A stretch of DNA of 64,000 nucleotides from Catenulispora sp. GP43 (GCF_041260665.1 NZ_JBGCCT010000023.1:124001-188000), one strand, 5' to 3'; counted from the stretch's first letter, positions 37,237 through 46,271 are shown. Numbers and translations: made by a program. The notes: generated by a model not told the origin, from the letters alone.

Positions 37237-37328
37237 TGGGGACGGAGACCGCCGACCGCCGGAGGTTCGGCCGCGCGGTCTCCCCTTCACCGTTTCTGTT
37301 CGCGGATTTCTCTGGCAAGGAAGGGCCC

Positions 37329-38330
37329 ATGGACAAGAGCTTCGTCATAGCCGGAATCGGATCGAGCGTGCCGGCCCGCGAGGTCACCAACGACATGCTC
37401 GCCGAGCGGCTGGACACGACGGACGACCAGATCCGCAGGCTCACCGGCATCCGGACCCGGCGCTGGGTCGAGCCCGGCGGGGCGACCTCGGACCTGGCGG
37501 TGGAGGCCGGCGCGCGCGCCGTCGAGTCCGCCGGGGGCGAGCCGCCGCAGGCGGTGGTGGTGGCCACGACCACGCCGGACCACCCGTGCCCGGCGACCGC
37601 TCCCCAGGTCGCCTCGCGTCTGGGCCTGCGGGGGACCCCGGCCTTCGACCTCGGCGCCGGCTGTTCGGGGTTCGTGTACGGTCTGGCGGCCGGCGCGGGA
37701 TTGATCGCCGCCGGCGTCGCCGAACGCATCCTGGTGATCGGCGCGGACACGATCAGCACCCTGCTGGATCCGGGAGACCGTTCCACGGGCGTCATCTTCG
37801 GCGACGGCGCGGGCGCGGTCATGCTGCGCGCCGGCGAGGCGGATGAGCCGGGGGCGCTCAGGGCGCTGGATCTGGGCAGCGACGGCACCGCCGCCGAGCT
37901 GATCAACGTCCCCGCGGGCGGGTCCCGGCAGCGCTCCACCAAGTCGGCGCCGGCGACGACCGACACCTACCTGAAGATGGCGGGCCGGGAGGTCTTCCGG
38001 GAATCGGTCCTGCACATGGCCCAGTCCTGCGAAGCCGTGCTGCGCCAGACCGGATGGACCGTGGAAGACGTCGACTGGCTGGTGCCGCACCAGGCGAACC
38101 TGCGCATCATGACCGGGGTGGCGGACCGGTTGGGGATGGCCCGCGAGCGCGCCGTCGTCGACCTGGACCGGGTCGGCAACACCTCGGCGGCCTCGATCCC
38201 GCTCGCGCTGGCCCGGGCGGCGGCCGAGGGCACCGTGCAGGCGGGCCACAACCTGTTGCTGACCGCCTTCGGCAGCGGACTGACCTGGGGTTCGGCCACG
38301 CTCACCTGGCCCGACATCAAGCCGGTCTGA
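37329..38330 (+). CDS. Beta-ketoacyl-ACP synthase III-like enzyme
   Basis: A 333-residue thiolase-fold enzyme with the full triad: C112 (DLGAGCSGFVYGL), H254 (VPHQANLR) and N284 (VGNTSAASIPL). It condenses an acyl thioester with malonyl-ACP, or acts in acyl transfer as some secondary-metabolism KAS III do. The frame is open from 37233, overlapping the ACP stop. The ATG at 37329 is preferred because AAGGAAGG precedes it and the family starts here. Last gene of the dehydrogenase-ACP-KAS III cluster; the product is unknown. Confidence 0.92.
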   Translation: MDKSFVIAGIGSSVPAREVTNDMLAERLDTTDDQIRRLTGIRTRRWVEPGGATSDLAVEAGARAVESAGGEPPQAVVVATTTPDHPCPATAPQVASRLGLRGTPAFDLGAGCSGFVYGLAAGAGLIAAGVAERILVIGADTISTLLDPGDRSTGVIFGDGAGAVMLRAGEADEPGALRALDLGSDGTAAELINVPAGGSRQRSTKSAPATTDTYLKMAGREVFRESVLHMAQSCEAVLRQTGWTVEDVDWLVPHQANLRIMTGVADRLGMARERAVVDLDRVGNTSAASIPLALARAAAEGTVQAGHNLLLTAFGSGLTWGSATLTWPDIKPV

Positions 38331-38484
38331 CCGGTGTCGCGCGCTGCGTGGCCCGGACGAGTCCGGGCCACGCCCGGGGACGCTCGCCGGCGGCGGACCG
38401 GGCGACGCGTGGCCGGACCAGGCGGGACAGCACAGGGCAGCGCCAGACCGGGCACCGCGGGCTTGCTCGCGCGATGTTCAGGGC

Positions 38485-39453
38485 TCAGAGAGCGTCGGTG
38501 CACTCCCCGATCTCCGCGGCCAACTGGGCGGCCCGGCCCAGCACCGTCGGGCCGTCGCTGTCCCGCAGCCCCAGGGTCAGCACCGCCGCGTCGTGGCCGG
38601 GGACCCGGACCGGGACCGCGGCGAACACCACCGAGCCGGTGGCAGGCTCGTTCAACGGGATCGGCGCGGTGACCGCCGGCTCGCCGCCGCGGTCCAGGAT
38701 CCCGATGATCTCCAGGATGCCGACCGGCGCCAAGTGCGGGAACGCCTCGGGAGCCGGCGTTCCGAGCAACTGCACGGTGCCGAAGAGCTGATCGTGCAAC
38801 GTGTTCACGTACAGCACCCCCAGGCCCGGACGCTCGGCGATCATGGCTGTCCCGCCGACCGCCTCCAGCACCCCGATGATCTTCTTCCGGCCGCCGATCT
38901 CCGCCAGCACCTCGTCGCGGGCCGCCTTGAGCACCTGAAGACCCTGGTTCCCCCAGGAGGTGCCGTCGGCCTCGCTGCGCGGCGCGGGGTCGATCGCGCA
39001 CACCGTGCCGATCACCGTCCCGTCGTCGTCGATCAACGGCACCCCGATGTAGCTGCGCACGCCGATCTCGTCCACGATCGGGTTGCCGCGGAAGCGGGAG
39101 AAGTCGAAGACGTCGTCCAGGGTCAGCGCGGCCTTGCGGCCCACGACGTGCACGCAGAAGCCGTAGTCCATGGTCGCGTACCGGCCCGGGTCGCCCAGGA
39201 ACGCCGGTTCGCCACTGGCCGGCTCCCTGCCGTACACGCCCACCGCGTACTGGCCGTCCTCGCCGACCATGTTGACCATCGCCGCGCTGGCGCCGGTGGC
39301 CTCGGCGGCCCTGCGCGCGACCTGGTCGAACACCGAGTCCGCCGTCGCGGCCATCCCCAGCTCGCGCTGGCGGGCCACACGCGCGGCGGCGTCCGACGGC
39401 GCCGGCAGCCCCAGCCGCAGGGCCGGGGTATTGAAGTCGTCGCGCTCTGTCAT
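38485..39453 (-). CDS. GAF-domain protein linked to the conservon
   Basis: A 322-residue soluble protein. A GAF domain (about 30-180) has FDQVARRAAEATGASAAMVNM, then MDYGFCVHVVGRKAAL, then RSYIGVPLIDDDGTVIGTVC. The C-terminal half (about 200-320) is an alpha/beta region without a recognised domain. The ATG overlaps the cvnD stop (ATGA), so it is translated with the conservon. It probably senses a small ligand or redox state (a Cys lies in the pocket segment YGFCVHV) and feeds it to the CvnD GTPase; that role is inference. Confidence 0.85.
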   Translation of the reverse strand: MTERDDFNTPALRLGLPAPSDAAARVARQRELGMAATADSVFDQVARRAAEATGASAAMVNMVGEDGQYAVGVYGREPASGEPAFLGDPGRYATMDYGFCVHVVGRKAALTLDDVFDFSRFRGNPIVDEIGVRSYIGVPLIDDDGTVIGTVCAIDPAPRSEADGTSWGNQGLQVLKAARDEVLAEIGGRKKIIGVLEAVGGTAMIAERPGLGVLYVNTLHDQLFGTVQLLGTPAPEAFPHLAPVGILEIIGILDRGGEPAVTAPIPLNEPATGSVVFAAVPVRVPGHDAAVLTLGLRDSDGPTVLGRAAQLAAEIGECTDAL

Positions 39454-40070
39454 ATGTAGCTTCCTTCGTGCGCGGCCGGCTCGGGGGCGGCAGGCCGGAC
39501 GGTCCGGTAGTCGATGCTCTGCAGGTGCTTCACCAGCGCGATCAGGACGTTCACGGCCGAGGTGCGCGAGCGCGCGTCGCACATCACCACCGGTACCTCG
39601 GCGCGCAGCTGGAGCGCCTCGCGGACCTCCATGGCGGTGTAGGCGAACGGCGCGCCCTCGAACTCGTTGACGGCGACCAGGAACGGGATCCCGGTGCGCT
39701 CGAAGTAGTCCACGGCCTCGAAGGAGTCCTCGATGCGGCGGGTGTCGACCAGCACGATGACGCCGAGCGCCCCGATGCACAGCTGGTCCCACATGAACCA
39801 GAACCGCTCCTGGCCGGGCATCCCGAACAGGAACAGCACGTACTCGTCGGCGATGCTGATCCGGCCGAAGTCCAGCGCCACCGTGGTGGTGGTCTTGCCG
39901 CCGGTCAGCGCGATGTCGTCGACGCCCACACTGGCCTCGGTGATGGTCGCCTCGGTCTTCAGCGGCGCGATCTCGGAGACCGCCCCGACCAGCGTGGTCT
40001 TGCCCACGCCGAAGCCGCCGGCTATCAGGAGCTTGAGACCGCCGGGGAGGTCAGAGCTTGTAGAGGGCAT
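39450..40070 (-). CDS. cvnD: CvnD-type small GTPase
   Basis: A 206-residue Ras/MglA-like GTPase. P-loop GGFGVGKTT (18-26), G3 region LFGMPGQERFWFMW with the Gln next to the switch, and an NEFEG segment in the NKxD position (Lys to Glu), as in conservon GTPases. Last of the four classic conservon proteins. Conservons form membrane-associated, G-protein-like complexes in Streptomyces that affect development and antibiotic production. It overlaps cvnC by 20 bp. Confidence 0.93.
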   Translation of the reverse strand: MPSTSSDLPGGLKLLIAGGFGVGKTTLVGAVSEIAPLKTEATITEASVGVDDIALTGGKTTTTVALDFGRISIADEYVLFLFGMPGQERFWFMWDQLCIGALGVIVLVDTRRIEDSFEAVDYFERTGIPFLVAVNEFEGAPFAYTAMEVREALQLRAEVPVVMCDARSRTSAVNVLIALVKHLQSIDYRTVRPAAPEPAAHEGSYI

Positions 40071-40422
40071 CCAGCACCTTCTCCAGAAGGTCTGTGCTCG
40101 GCCGGGCCCGTTCGAAGACGGGCACGGGCGCGCGGGTGTCGATGGCGCGCCAGCCGAGCAGGTCGGACAGCAGGATCTTGGTGACGGCCAGCGGGAGCCC
40201 GGACAGCGCCGAGACCTCGGCGACCGAGATCGGGCGGTCGCACAGGCTCAGGATGTCGTCGTGGTCCGGGCCCAGGTCGCCCACGGCCCGGCCGGTGGCC
40301 ACCACATAGGTCACCAGGTGGAAGTCGGCGTTGGGCGCCGTCCGGCCGCCGGCCACCGCGTACGGCCGGATGAGGCGGCCGGCCGCGTGGTCGACGAAGG
40401 CATCGGGGTCGCCCCGGCTCAC
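40051..40422 (-). CDS. cvnC: CvnC, DUF742 protein
   Basis: A 123-residue protein of the DUF742 family: an N-terminal VDHAAGRLIRPYAVAGGRT and a winged-helix-like region (ISVAEVSALSGLPLAVTKILLSDLL). It is the conservon component of unknown activity, present between the roadblock protein and the GTPase. GTG at 40422 overlaps the cvnB stop (GTGA). Confidence 0.92.
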   Translation of the reverse strand: MSRGDPDAFVDHAAGRLIRPYAVAGGRTAPNADFHLVTYVVATGRAVGDLGPDHDDILSLCDRPISVAEVSALSGLPLAVTKILLSDLLGWRAIDTRAPVPVFERARPSTDLLEKVLDALYKL

Positions 40423-40850
40423 GACCGGGCCCGCGCCGCTGCCACCGCACCGTCCGTGGCTCCGCGCGGGGCCGTGCCCAGTTCCCGGACCACGGCGGTG
40501 ACGCAACGCTGCATCTCGAACCCGATCTGCCGGGGGTCGGCCTCCCGGTCGGCCAGCACCCCGATGCAGGTGCCGGGGCCGGCCGCGCCGATACACAGGA
40601 ACGCGCCGTCGAGCTCGACCACGACCTGGCGCACCCCGCCGGCCCGGACCGTCTTGCCGATGGCCGTGACGATCCCCCACATGCCGCTCTCGGCGGCGGC
40701 CAGGGTGTCGGCCTCGTCCTTGTTCAGACCGGTGGTGTAGGCGCGGACCAAACCGTCCGTCGACATCAGCAGCACGCTGCGGGCGGCCGGGATGCTCTGC
40801 AGCATCCGGTTGATCAGCCAGCTGAGGTTCTCTTCGGTCTGGTTGCTCAC
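40419..40850 (-). CDS. cvnB: CvnB, roadblock/LC7 protein
   Basis: A 143-residue roadblock-fold protein (LSWLINRMLQSIPAARSVLLMSTDGLVRAY, then VRQVVVELDGAFLCIGAAG). In the MglA/MglB system the roadblock protein is the GTPase-activating partner, so CvnB is the likely regulator of CvnD. GTG at 40850 overlaps the cvnA stop (GTGA). Confidence 0.93.
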   Translation of the reverse strand: MSNQTEENLSWLINRMLQSIPAARSVLLMSTDGLVRAYTTGLNKDEADTLAAAESGMWGIVTAIGKTVRAGGVRQVVVELDGAFLCIGAAGPGTCIGVLADREADPRQIGFEMQRCVTAVVRELGTAPRGATDGAVAAARARS

Positions 40851-43153
40851 TGGTTCCACTCCTGACGGTTCGCGGTGGTGCGATCGTGCTGCGAAGGATC
40901 CGGTCCGGCCGCCGGGGGGTCGGCCGGTGCGGTGCCCGAGGACAGGCCTTGCCAGAAGTCCGACATCATCGTCGGGGACAGCGCACCGGTGCCGTGCCGG
41001 CTCTCCTGCGCCTCGTCCTGGATCAGGCGCGCGGAGATGTGGCCCTGCGGAATGCGGCGGCGAAGCTGCGGGCGGCCGTCGGGCAGCCGACCCGGGGCCG
41101 GTTCGGGGGTGTGCTCGCCGGGACGCGACCACGGCGGCACGGAGCCGCCGGTGCTCTGGTCGGCGGACGGCGACGCATAGGGCGCGACGGAACCGGTGGG
41201 GCCCGGCAGCGACGAGCCCTGCGACGGCGCGGGGGCGTCGGTCGTCATCGGCGGGGTGGTGGACGGCCACTGCGGTTCGGCCGGGCGCTGCGGGGCCGGG
41301 GGCGGGGCCGGGACCTGGCGGGCGTGGCTCGGCTGGGAGTAGCCCGACGAGTAGTCCGTCTGCTGGTAGCTCGACTGCTGGTAACTCGGCTGCGTGTAGT
41401 CCGGCTGGGCATAGCCGGGGGCCGACGGGGCCGGCGCGACCGGCCGGCTCGGCACCGGCGCCGTGGGCCGCAGCGCGGACGGCGGAGCCGGGCGGGAGAC
41501 CTCCTGCGCCGCGGCCGCCGCGGCGGCGGGCGAGGAGGGCAGCGGGGGCACGTCCGTGGCCGTCCGGGACGGCAGCGGGGACGCGTGCGCCCCGGAGGAC
41601 GAGGGCGCGGAAGCCGACGGGAGCGGCGGCACGTGCGCGGTGGCCGGCGACGACAGCGGGGGCGGCGTCGAGGCGGTCACCGGGGACAGCGAGGCGGCCG
41701 AGTTCGGGGCCGCGGGGGACATCGGGGCCACTGGAGCCACCGGGGACAGCGCCGCCGGGACGGTACCGGCCGGGCCGGCCATGGACAGCGGGCCCGGGGC
41801 CGCGGAGGCGGTGGCCGGCGGCAGGGTGTCCGGCAGCGGCAGCGAGGCCAGCGCGGGGCGGGCCGGCAGCTGCGTGTGGTCGACGCCGCGGCGCGGCTGG
41901 TGCCCCTTGTCGGCGGGCAGCTCCTCCGGCGCCAGCAGCGCGTCCGGGATCACCACCAGGGCCATGGTGCCGCCGGTGACGTTCGGCGCCAGCTCGACGG
42001 CGATCCCGTGGCGCTGGGCCATCTTCGCGACCACGGACAGGCCGATGCGGCCCTGCGAGAGCAGGTCCCTGACATTCGCGCCGGACGGGTCGCGCAGCAG
42101 CGTGTTCAGCCGCTGGAACTGCTCGGACTCCATGCCGATGCCGTGGTCGTTGATCTCGATCGCCAGGCCCGCGGACACCCGGTGCGCGCCGACGGTGACC
42201 TTGGTGGTCGGGTTGGAGTAGTTGGTGGCGTTCTCCACCAGCTCCGACAGGATGTGGATGACGTCGGAGACCGCGTGGCCGTGGATGCGGCCCGGGGCCC
42301 GCGGGATCACCTGCACGCGCGGGTAGTCCGGGGTCTCGGAGACCGCCGAGCGCTGGGCCACGGTGACCGGGACCGGGTGCGTCCACTGGCGCTGTGGGAG
42401 CGCCCCGACCAGGACCCCGATGTTCTCGCCGTAGCGGCGGACCTGGGTGGCCTGGTGGTCGATGCCGAACAGGGACTTCAGGAGCTTGGGGTCCTCGACC
42501 TCGTTCTCCAGCTCGTCGAGCCGGTTGATCTGCTGCAGCACCAGGGTGAGCAGCCGGCGCACCAGCTGCGCGAAGATGACCTGCAGGTCCACGCCCTCGT
42601 CGGAGATCGGCGCGGGGCCGGCCGCGGCCTTGGTCGCGGCGGCCAGCGTCGCGGCGGCCTCGGTGGCGTTGGCCACGACGTGCGCCGCCGCCGGGGGCGC
42701 CGGGGGTGCCGGCGGCATCTGCTGCGGCCGGGGCCCGGGGCCCTGCGGCGCCTGGGGCTGCGGCCGCGGCTGCGCCTGCTGCTGCGGCGGTGCCATCGGC
42801 GGCGCCTGCCGGAGACCGGATTCGCCGAAGGCGGGTATCCGCGTCTCCTCGGCGCGGCCCGGGCGGCCCGCGAAGGCCAGGGTGGCCACGACGACCGCGA
42901 CTATCAGGCCGACCAGGACCCAGACGGCGGTCATCGTGCCGCCGCCTATGTGATAGCCGGCCGAGTGCGCGCCGTTCAGCACGATGAAGATCGCCGCGGC
43001 CGCCAGCACCGCCGAGCACACCGAGGGGGCCACGACCCAGGCGGTCGGCCGGCGGCCGGCGGGCCGGCGCTGCTCGGCGCCGTAGGCCGAGTGCCGGCCA
43101 GGCGCGCCGTGGCCGGGACGCGGCGCCTCCTGGACGCGGTCCGCCGCGGTCAC
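40847..43153 (-). CDS. cvnA: CvnA, sensor-kinase-like ATPase
   Basis: A 768-residue protein, start GTG. Two membrane helices near the N-terminus (VVAPSVCSAVLAAAAIFIVL and AVWVLVGLIVAVVVATLAFA) with a short extracytoplasmic loop, then a Pro/Gln-rich linker, a helical segment, and a HATPase domain with ELVENATNYS (N box), INDHGIGM (G1) and GRIGLSVVAKMAQRHG (G2). A canonical phospho-acceptor His with Glu/Asp is not obvious, as is usual for CvnA. The C-terminal 350 residues are a long disordered Pro/Ala/Ser-rich tail with Gln-Ser-Ser-Tyr repeats. Sensor component of the conservon. Confidence 0.9.
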   Translation of the reverse strand: MTAADRVQEAPRPGHGAPGRHSAYGAEQRRPAGRRPTAWVVAPSVCSAVLAAAAIFIVLNGAHSAGYHIGGGTMTAVWVLVGLIVAVVVATLAFAGRPGRAEETRIPAFGESGLRQAPPMAPPQQQAQPRPQPQAPQGPGPRPQQMPPAPPAPPAAAHVVANATEAAATLAAATKAAAGPAPISDEGVDLQVIFAQLVRRLLTLVLQQINRLDELENEVEDPKLLKSLFGIDHQATQVRRYGENIGVLVGALPQRQWTHPVPVTVAQRSAVSETPDYPRVQVIPRAPGRIHGHAVSDVIHILSELVENATNYSNPTTKVTVGAHRVSAGLAIEINDHGIGMESEQFQRLNTLLRDPSGANVRDLLSQGRIGLSVVAKMAQRHGIAVELAPNVTGGTMALVVIPDALLAPEELPADKGHQPRRGVDHTQLPARPALASLPLPDTLPPATASAAPGPLSMAGPAGTVPAALSPVAPVAPMSPAAPNSAASLSPVTASTPPPLSSPATAHVPPLPSASAPSSSGAHASPLPSRTATDVPPLPSSPAAAAAAAQEVSRPAPPSALRPTAPVPSRPVAPAPSAPGYAQPDYTQPSYQQSSYQQTDYSSGYSQPSHARQVPAPPPAPQRPAEPQWPSTTPPMTTDAPAPSQGSSLPGPTGSVAPYASPSADQSTGGSVPPWSRPGEHTPEPAPGRLPDGRPQLRRRIPQGHISARLIQDEAQESRHGTGALSPTMMSDFWQGLSSGTAPADPPAAGPDPSQHDRTTANRQEWNQ

Positions 43154-43894
43154 CGGGCGTCACCGCCGGTGTGACTGCGACTGCGAGCTAGTACGGAAGC
43201 CATATGCCAACCCTACGTTCTGAGTCGATTACGAAGTGGATACCGGCTCGAATTCGAAGAACATATCAGAAACCTGACAAAGATGTGCCATGATCGGCCC
43301 TGAACCCATTACATCAGGAGTCGCCCGCGAGACGATATCTGAGGGCGTGGATAAGGGTTTCACGCCAGGCGCGCAGGTGCCGGCCGCGCAGGCGGACGGC
43401 CGCGTCCTAGGAGGTGAGTCAGGGCCCGACGACACCGTTTCGGCGGCGAGCCCGAAGAGCCGCCCGGGCGGCGTGCCGGCTAACGGCACACCACGCGACC
43501 CTCGCTCCGTACACAAGTTCCCACCCACACCCTGACCAACGCGCGAACCCGCGATCGGTTACGCGACCGCTTCAGCCTGGCGGGGTTCGGCCGGTTCGGA
43601 CAGCTTCGGCACGTAAAGACTTCGGAAAACCCGCTACGGCGGCAGGAGACGTTTCGGGGGCCTTTATACGGACCCCGGTTTTCCCGACGGCGGGCCGATT
43701 GGTCTGGACCACGGCGAAAGACCGAGGTGGGGCGGCGGAGGTGATTGCCTCTCATCTTCGCCGCCCGCGAATTCAGGCCTTGATGAAGGCTTCCAGCCGC
43801 CGCCAGGCGTTCTCGGCACCTCGACACGTTCGGCCCCGGCCCGACCTACACCTTGTCTGTCCCGTCAAAGCCTTTTCAGTCCTACTGTGGGCCG
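43154..43894. other. 741-bp stretch without a supported gene
   Basis: Both flanking genes point away from it. The left 200 bp is AT-richer, with the palindrome TCGAATTCGA at 43248-43257. GGAAAACC at 43624-43631 and its complement at 43677-43684 form a wide dyad. Open frames here lack ribosome sites and coding bias. It probably holds two divergent promoters. Confidence 0.6.
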
Positions 43895-44851
43895 ATGAAA
43901 AAGCGGTCGTTGGTGGTCGGCGGGCTCAGGATGAACGTCGTCGAGGCCGGTACCGGGCCGGACGTCGTGCTGCTGCACGGGTTCCTAAACTACTCGTACT
44001 CCTGGCGGCACCAGGTGCGCGACCTCGCTGCGGCCGGATACCACGTGCTGGCGCCAGATCTGCGCGGATACGGGGAGACCGGCCGTCCCGAGGACGTCGG
44101 GCAGTACTCGGTGCTGCACCTCGTGGGGGACGTGGTCGGGCTGCTCGACGCGTTCCGGATCGAGCGGGCGACCGTGGTCGGGCACGACTGGGGCGCGATG
44201 CTCGCGTGGAACACGGCCCTGATGCGGCCGGACCGGGTGCGGGGCGTGGTCGGGATGAGCGTGCCGTACGTTCCGCGCGGCGACATCAGCCTTCTGACCC
44301 TCATGCGCGAGCGGTTCGGCGACCTCTATTACATGCAGTACTTCCAGGAGCAGGGTCCCGCCGAACGGGAACTGGCCCGCGACGTGGCGGCGACGTTCCG
44401 CGGCGTGCTGGGATCCGGGTCCGAGCCGTGGGACCCGGTGCTGCCGGAAGGCGGAGGATGGCTGGACTGCCTGCCGGACAAGGGGATTCCGGACTGGCTG
44501 GCCCCCGCCGACCTGGACGCGCACGTGGCCGCGTTCGAGCGGACCGGGTTCACCGGCGCGCTCAACTGGTACCGGAACCTGGAGCGGAACCATGAGCTGA
44601 CCGCGGCCTGGCAGCGGGCGAAGATCCAGGTGCCCGCGCTGTTCCTCTACGGGACCCGCGACGCCTTCGCCGGCTACGCGTCGGCGTTGATCGACGACCT
44701 GCCGAACGTCGTGCCGCACCTGCGCAGCGTGGTGCGGCTGGACGCCGGACACTGGGTGCAGCAGGAACGGCCGGACGAGGTCACCGCGGCGTTGGTGGAC
44801 TTCCTGGAACGCGATCGGCCCGATCCCCGGGTCCGGGATCTGACCTGCTGA
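43895..44851 (+). CDS. Alpha/beta hydrolase, epoxide-hydrolase type
   Basis: A 318-residue protein. It has the oxyanion motif HGF near residue 28 and the nucleophile elbow GHDWGA with D98, the mark of epoxide hydrolases and haloalkane dehalogenases. The catalytic His is in DAGHWVQQE near the end. A cap domain lies between (YMQYFQEQGPAERELA). The ATG at 43895 fits the family length; the frame is open to 43853. It would open an epoxide by water. The stop codon lies in a 21-bp tandem repeat, and the transglutaminase-fold gene follows by 41 bp, perhaps cotranscribed. Confidence 0.85.
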   Translation: MKKRSLVVGGLRMNVVEAGTGPDVVLLHGFLNYSYSWRHQVRDLAAAGYHVLAPDLRGYGETGRPEDVGQYSVLHLVGDVVGLLDAFRIERATVVGHDWGAMLAWNTALMRPDRVRGVVGMSVPYVPRGDISLLTLMRERFGDLYYMQYFQEQGPAERELARDVAATFRGVLGSGSEPWDPVLPEGGGWLDCLPDKGIPDWLAPADLDAHVAAFERTGFTGALNWYRNLERNHELTAAWQRAKIQVPALFLYGTRDAFAGYASALIDDLPNVVPHLRSVVRLDAGHWVQQERPDEVTAALVDFLERDRPDPRVRDLTC

Positions 44852-44888
44852 ATTGGTCCAGAGTCGGGCTGAATTATTCTAGAGTCGC
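44847..44888 (+). repeat. 21-bp tandem duplication over a stop codon
   Basis: Two 21-bp copies (44847-44867, 44868-44888; 17 of 21 identical), each starting GCTGAATT, cover the TGA of the epoxide-hydrolase-like gene. The period is in frame, so the second copy offers a back-up TGA. Confidence 0.88.
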
Positions 44889-44892
44889 ACAG

Positions 44893-45717
44893 ATGGGGAA
44901 CCTCATCGACTACCGCTCACCGGGTCCGTTCACTGATTTGCGCACCGTCGATCCGGCCGCTTTGCCAGGCCCGGCAACGGATCCGGTCGGCTTGTGCCAG
45001 CCGGTCGCCCGGCTGGTCATCCAGCCGCACGACGCCGAGGCCGCGGGGATCGCCCCCGAAAGGCTTGCGGAGAACCAGATCCGGCCGGCGGCGGCCCTCG
45101 TCGAGCGGCTGATGGCGGCGCGCACCGCGCCGTTGAGCCAGGGCCGCGAGCCCGGGCAGCGGGTGGTCGGGACGTGCCGGCACTTCGCCGTGCTCGCCTG
45201 CGCGCTGCTGCGGAACGCCGGCTTCGCCGCGCGGGTGCGCTGCGGGTTCGCGACCTACTTCCAGCCCGGCCAGGCCCTCGACCACTGGGTGATCGAGTAC
45301 CGCGCGCACGAGTCCGAGCGCTGGATCCGTCTGGACCCCGAGACCCTCGGCGGCACGGTGCTGCTGAACGCCGACGACCTGAAGCCCGCCGATTTCCTCA
45401 CCGGCGCTGAGGCGTGGGCCGCGTACCGGCGCGGGGAGGTGGACGGCGCGGTCTTCGGCGTCCACGGGACCGAGAACTTCGGCCCGGCCGAGATCCGGGG
45501 CAACGCGGTGAAGGATCTCGCGGCCCTGAACAAGGTGGAGAGCCTACCCTGGGACGAGTGGGGCCGCATGACCGAGGCCTATGCCGGCCGCACCGGGGAC
45601 GACTATGACGCGCTGCTCGACGAACTGGCCGCGGTCTGCGCGGGCGACGACACCGATGCCGTGGCCGCGTTGTACCGGAACCCGGTGTTCGAGGTGCCCG
45701 CGGAGTTGCTGCGCTGA
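44893..45717 (+). CDS. Transglutaminase-like protease-fold protein
   Basis: A 274-residue protein with the transglutaminase/papain-like core: C95 in GTCRHFAVLACALLRNAG, H131 in DHWVIEY and D148 in WIRLDPE, giving a Cys-His-Asp triad. It has no signal peptide, so it acts in the cytoplasm. Bacterial members are usually proteases or amidases rather than cross-linkers. The C-terminal 90 residues are helical and unassigned. It follows the hydrolase gene by 41 bp. Confidence 0.88.
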   Translation: MGNLIDYRSPGPFTDLRTVDPAALPGPATDPVGLCQPVARLVIQPHDAEAAGIAPERLAENQIRPAAALVERLMAARTAPLSQGREPGQRVVGTCRHFAVLACALLRNAGFAARVRCGFATYFQPGQALDHWVIEYRAHESERWIRLDPETLGGTVLLNADDLKPADFLTGAEAWAAYRRGEVDGAVFGVHGTENFGPAEIRGNAVKDLAALNKVESLPWDEWGRMTEAYAGRTGDDYDALLDELAAVCAGDDTDAVAALYRNPVFEVPAELLR

Positions 45718-45881
45718 GCCCGTTTCGCAACGTTCTGCCACTGCTGCGCAGCCTCCTGATCGCCGACACGCCAGTTCGACCGGCGCGCCGCGGAATCGCC
45801 CGCGCGGACCGATAGCCTTCCCTCTTCCACCGGTCCGCGCCAGGGCTCGCCCTTGGCGCCCGAACCCTCAGGAGCCGCGCA

Positions 45882-46154
45882 ATGGCCCAGGTCAGGCTGC
45901 CGCGTCAGCGTTCGTCGGAAACCGTCAGCATGCTGGTCGGCGGATATGCCGGCCGGGTGACGGTGGTGCGGCCCGACGACCGGCCGCCGCAGGTGCTGCT
46001 GATGGCCGGCGGCCACGGGTCGACGGTCGCGGGGTTCGCCGACGCCATCGGGACCGCCATCAGCCTGGGGCTGGCCAACGGCGCCGGGTTCGACGACTAC
46101 CGGGTGGCGCTGGAGCTGCTGGGGCTCAGCGCCGACCAGCTCGGCCGGGGGTGA
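45882..46154 (+). CDS. Stand-alone TSCPD-like (NrdJ C-terminus-like) protein
   Basis: A 90-residue protein resembling the TSCPD domain at the C-terminus of B12-dependent ribonucleotide reductase: LPRQR start, SMLVGGYAGRVTVV strand pair, then MAGGHGSTVAGFADAIGTAISLGLANG. Unlike the RNR tail it has no Cys at all. It may bind a nucleotide reductase or another partner, but no RNR gene is in the window. It lies just upstream of the nitric-oxide dioxygenase gene on the same strand, 117 bp apart, with the NsrR-like operator between, so it is probably a separate transcript. Confidence 0.7.
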   Translation: MAQVRLPRQRSSETVSMLVGGYAGRVTVVRPDDRPPQVLLMAGGHGSTVAGFADAIGTAISLGLANGAGFDDYRVALELLGLSADQLGRG

Positions 46155-46177
46155 CGCGGGCCACTCACTCCGCTTAA

Positions 46178-46200
46178 AAGTGGTATCTCCGATGCGTGTT
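46178..46200. promoter_or_regulatory. NsrR operator upstream of hmp
   Basis: A 23-bp imperfect dyad running from AAGTGG to CGTGTT, containing the core GGTATCTCCGATGCG (46182-46196). It matches the layout of Streptomyces NsrR sites at hmpA genes (11-bp half-sites around one base). The core recurs upstream of the local nsrR. It lies 72 bp before the hmp start. Confidence 0.75.
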
Positions 46201-46271
46201 AACGTGAGCGCGCTGGACGAACCGCCCGTCGGCGGGGCGTCCGGCGCGCCCGCACCACGTGAGGAGTCAGC

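Noticed and set aside
40886-43174. Open frames antisense to the cvnA tail
   Set aside because: They reflect the repetitive Pro/Ala/Ser-rich cvnA tail; no start signal and no coding bias.
43290-43535. Small open frame in the 741-bp gap
   Set aside because: No ribosome site and weak coding bias; the region is better explained as promoters.
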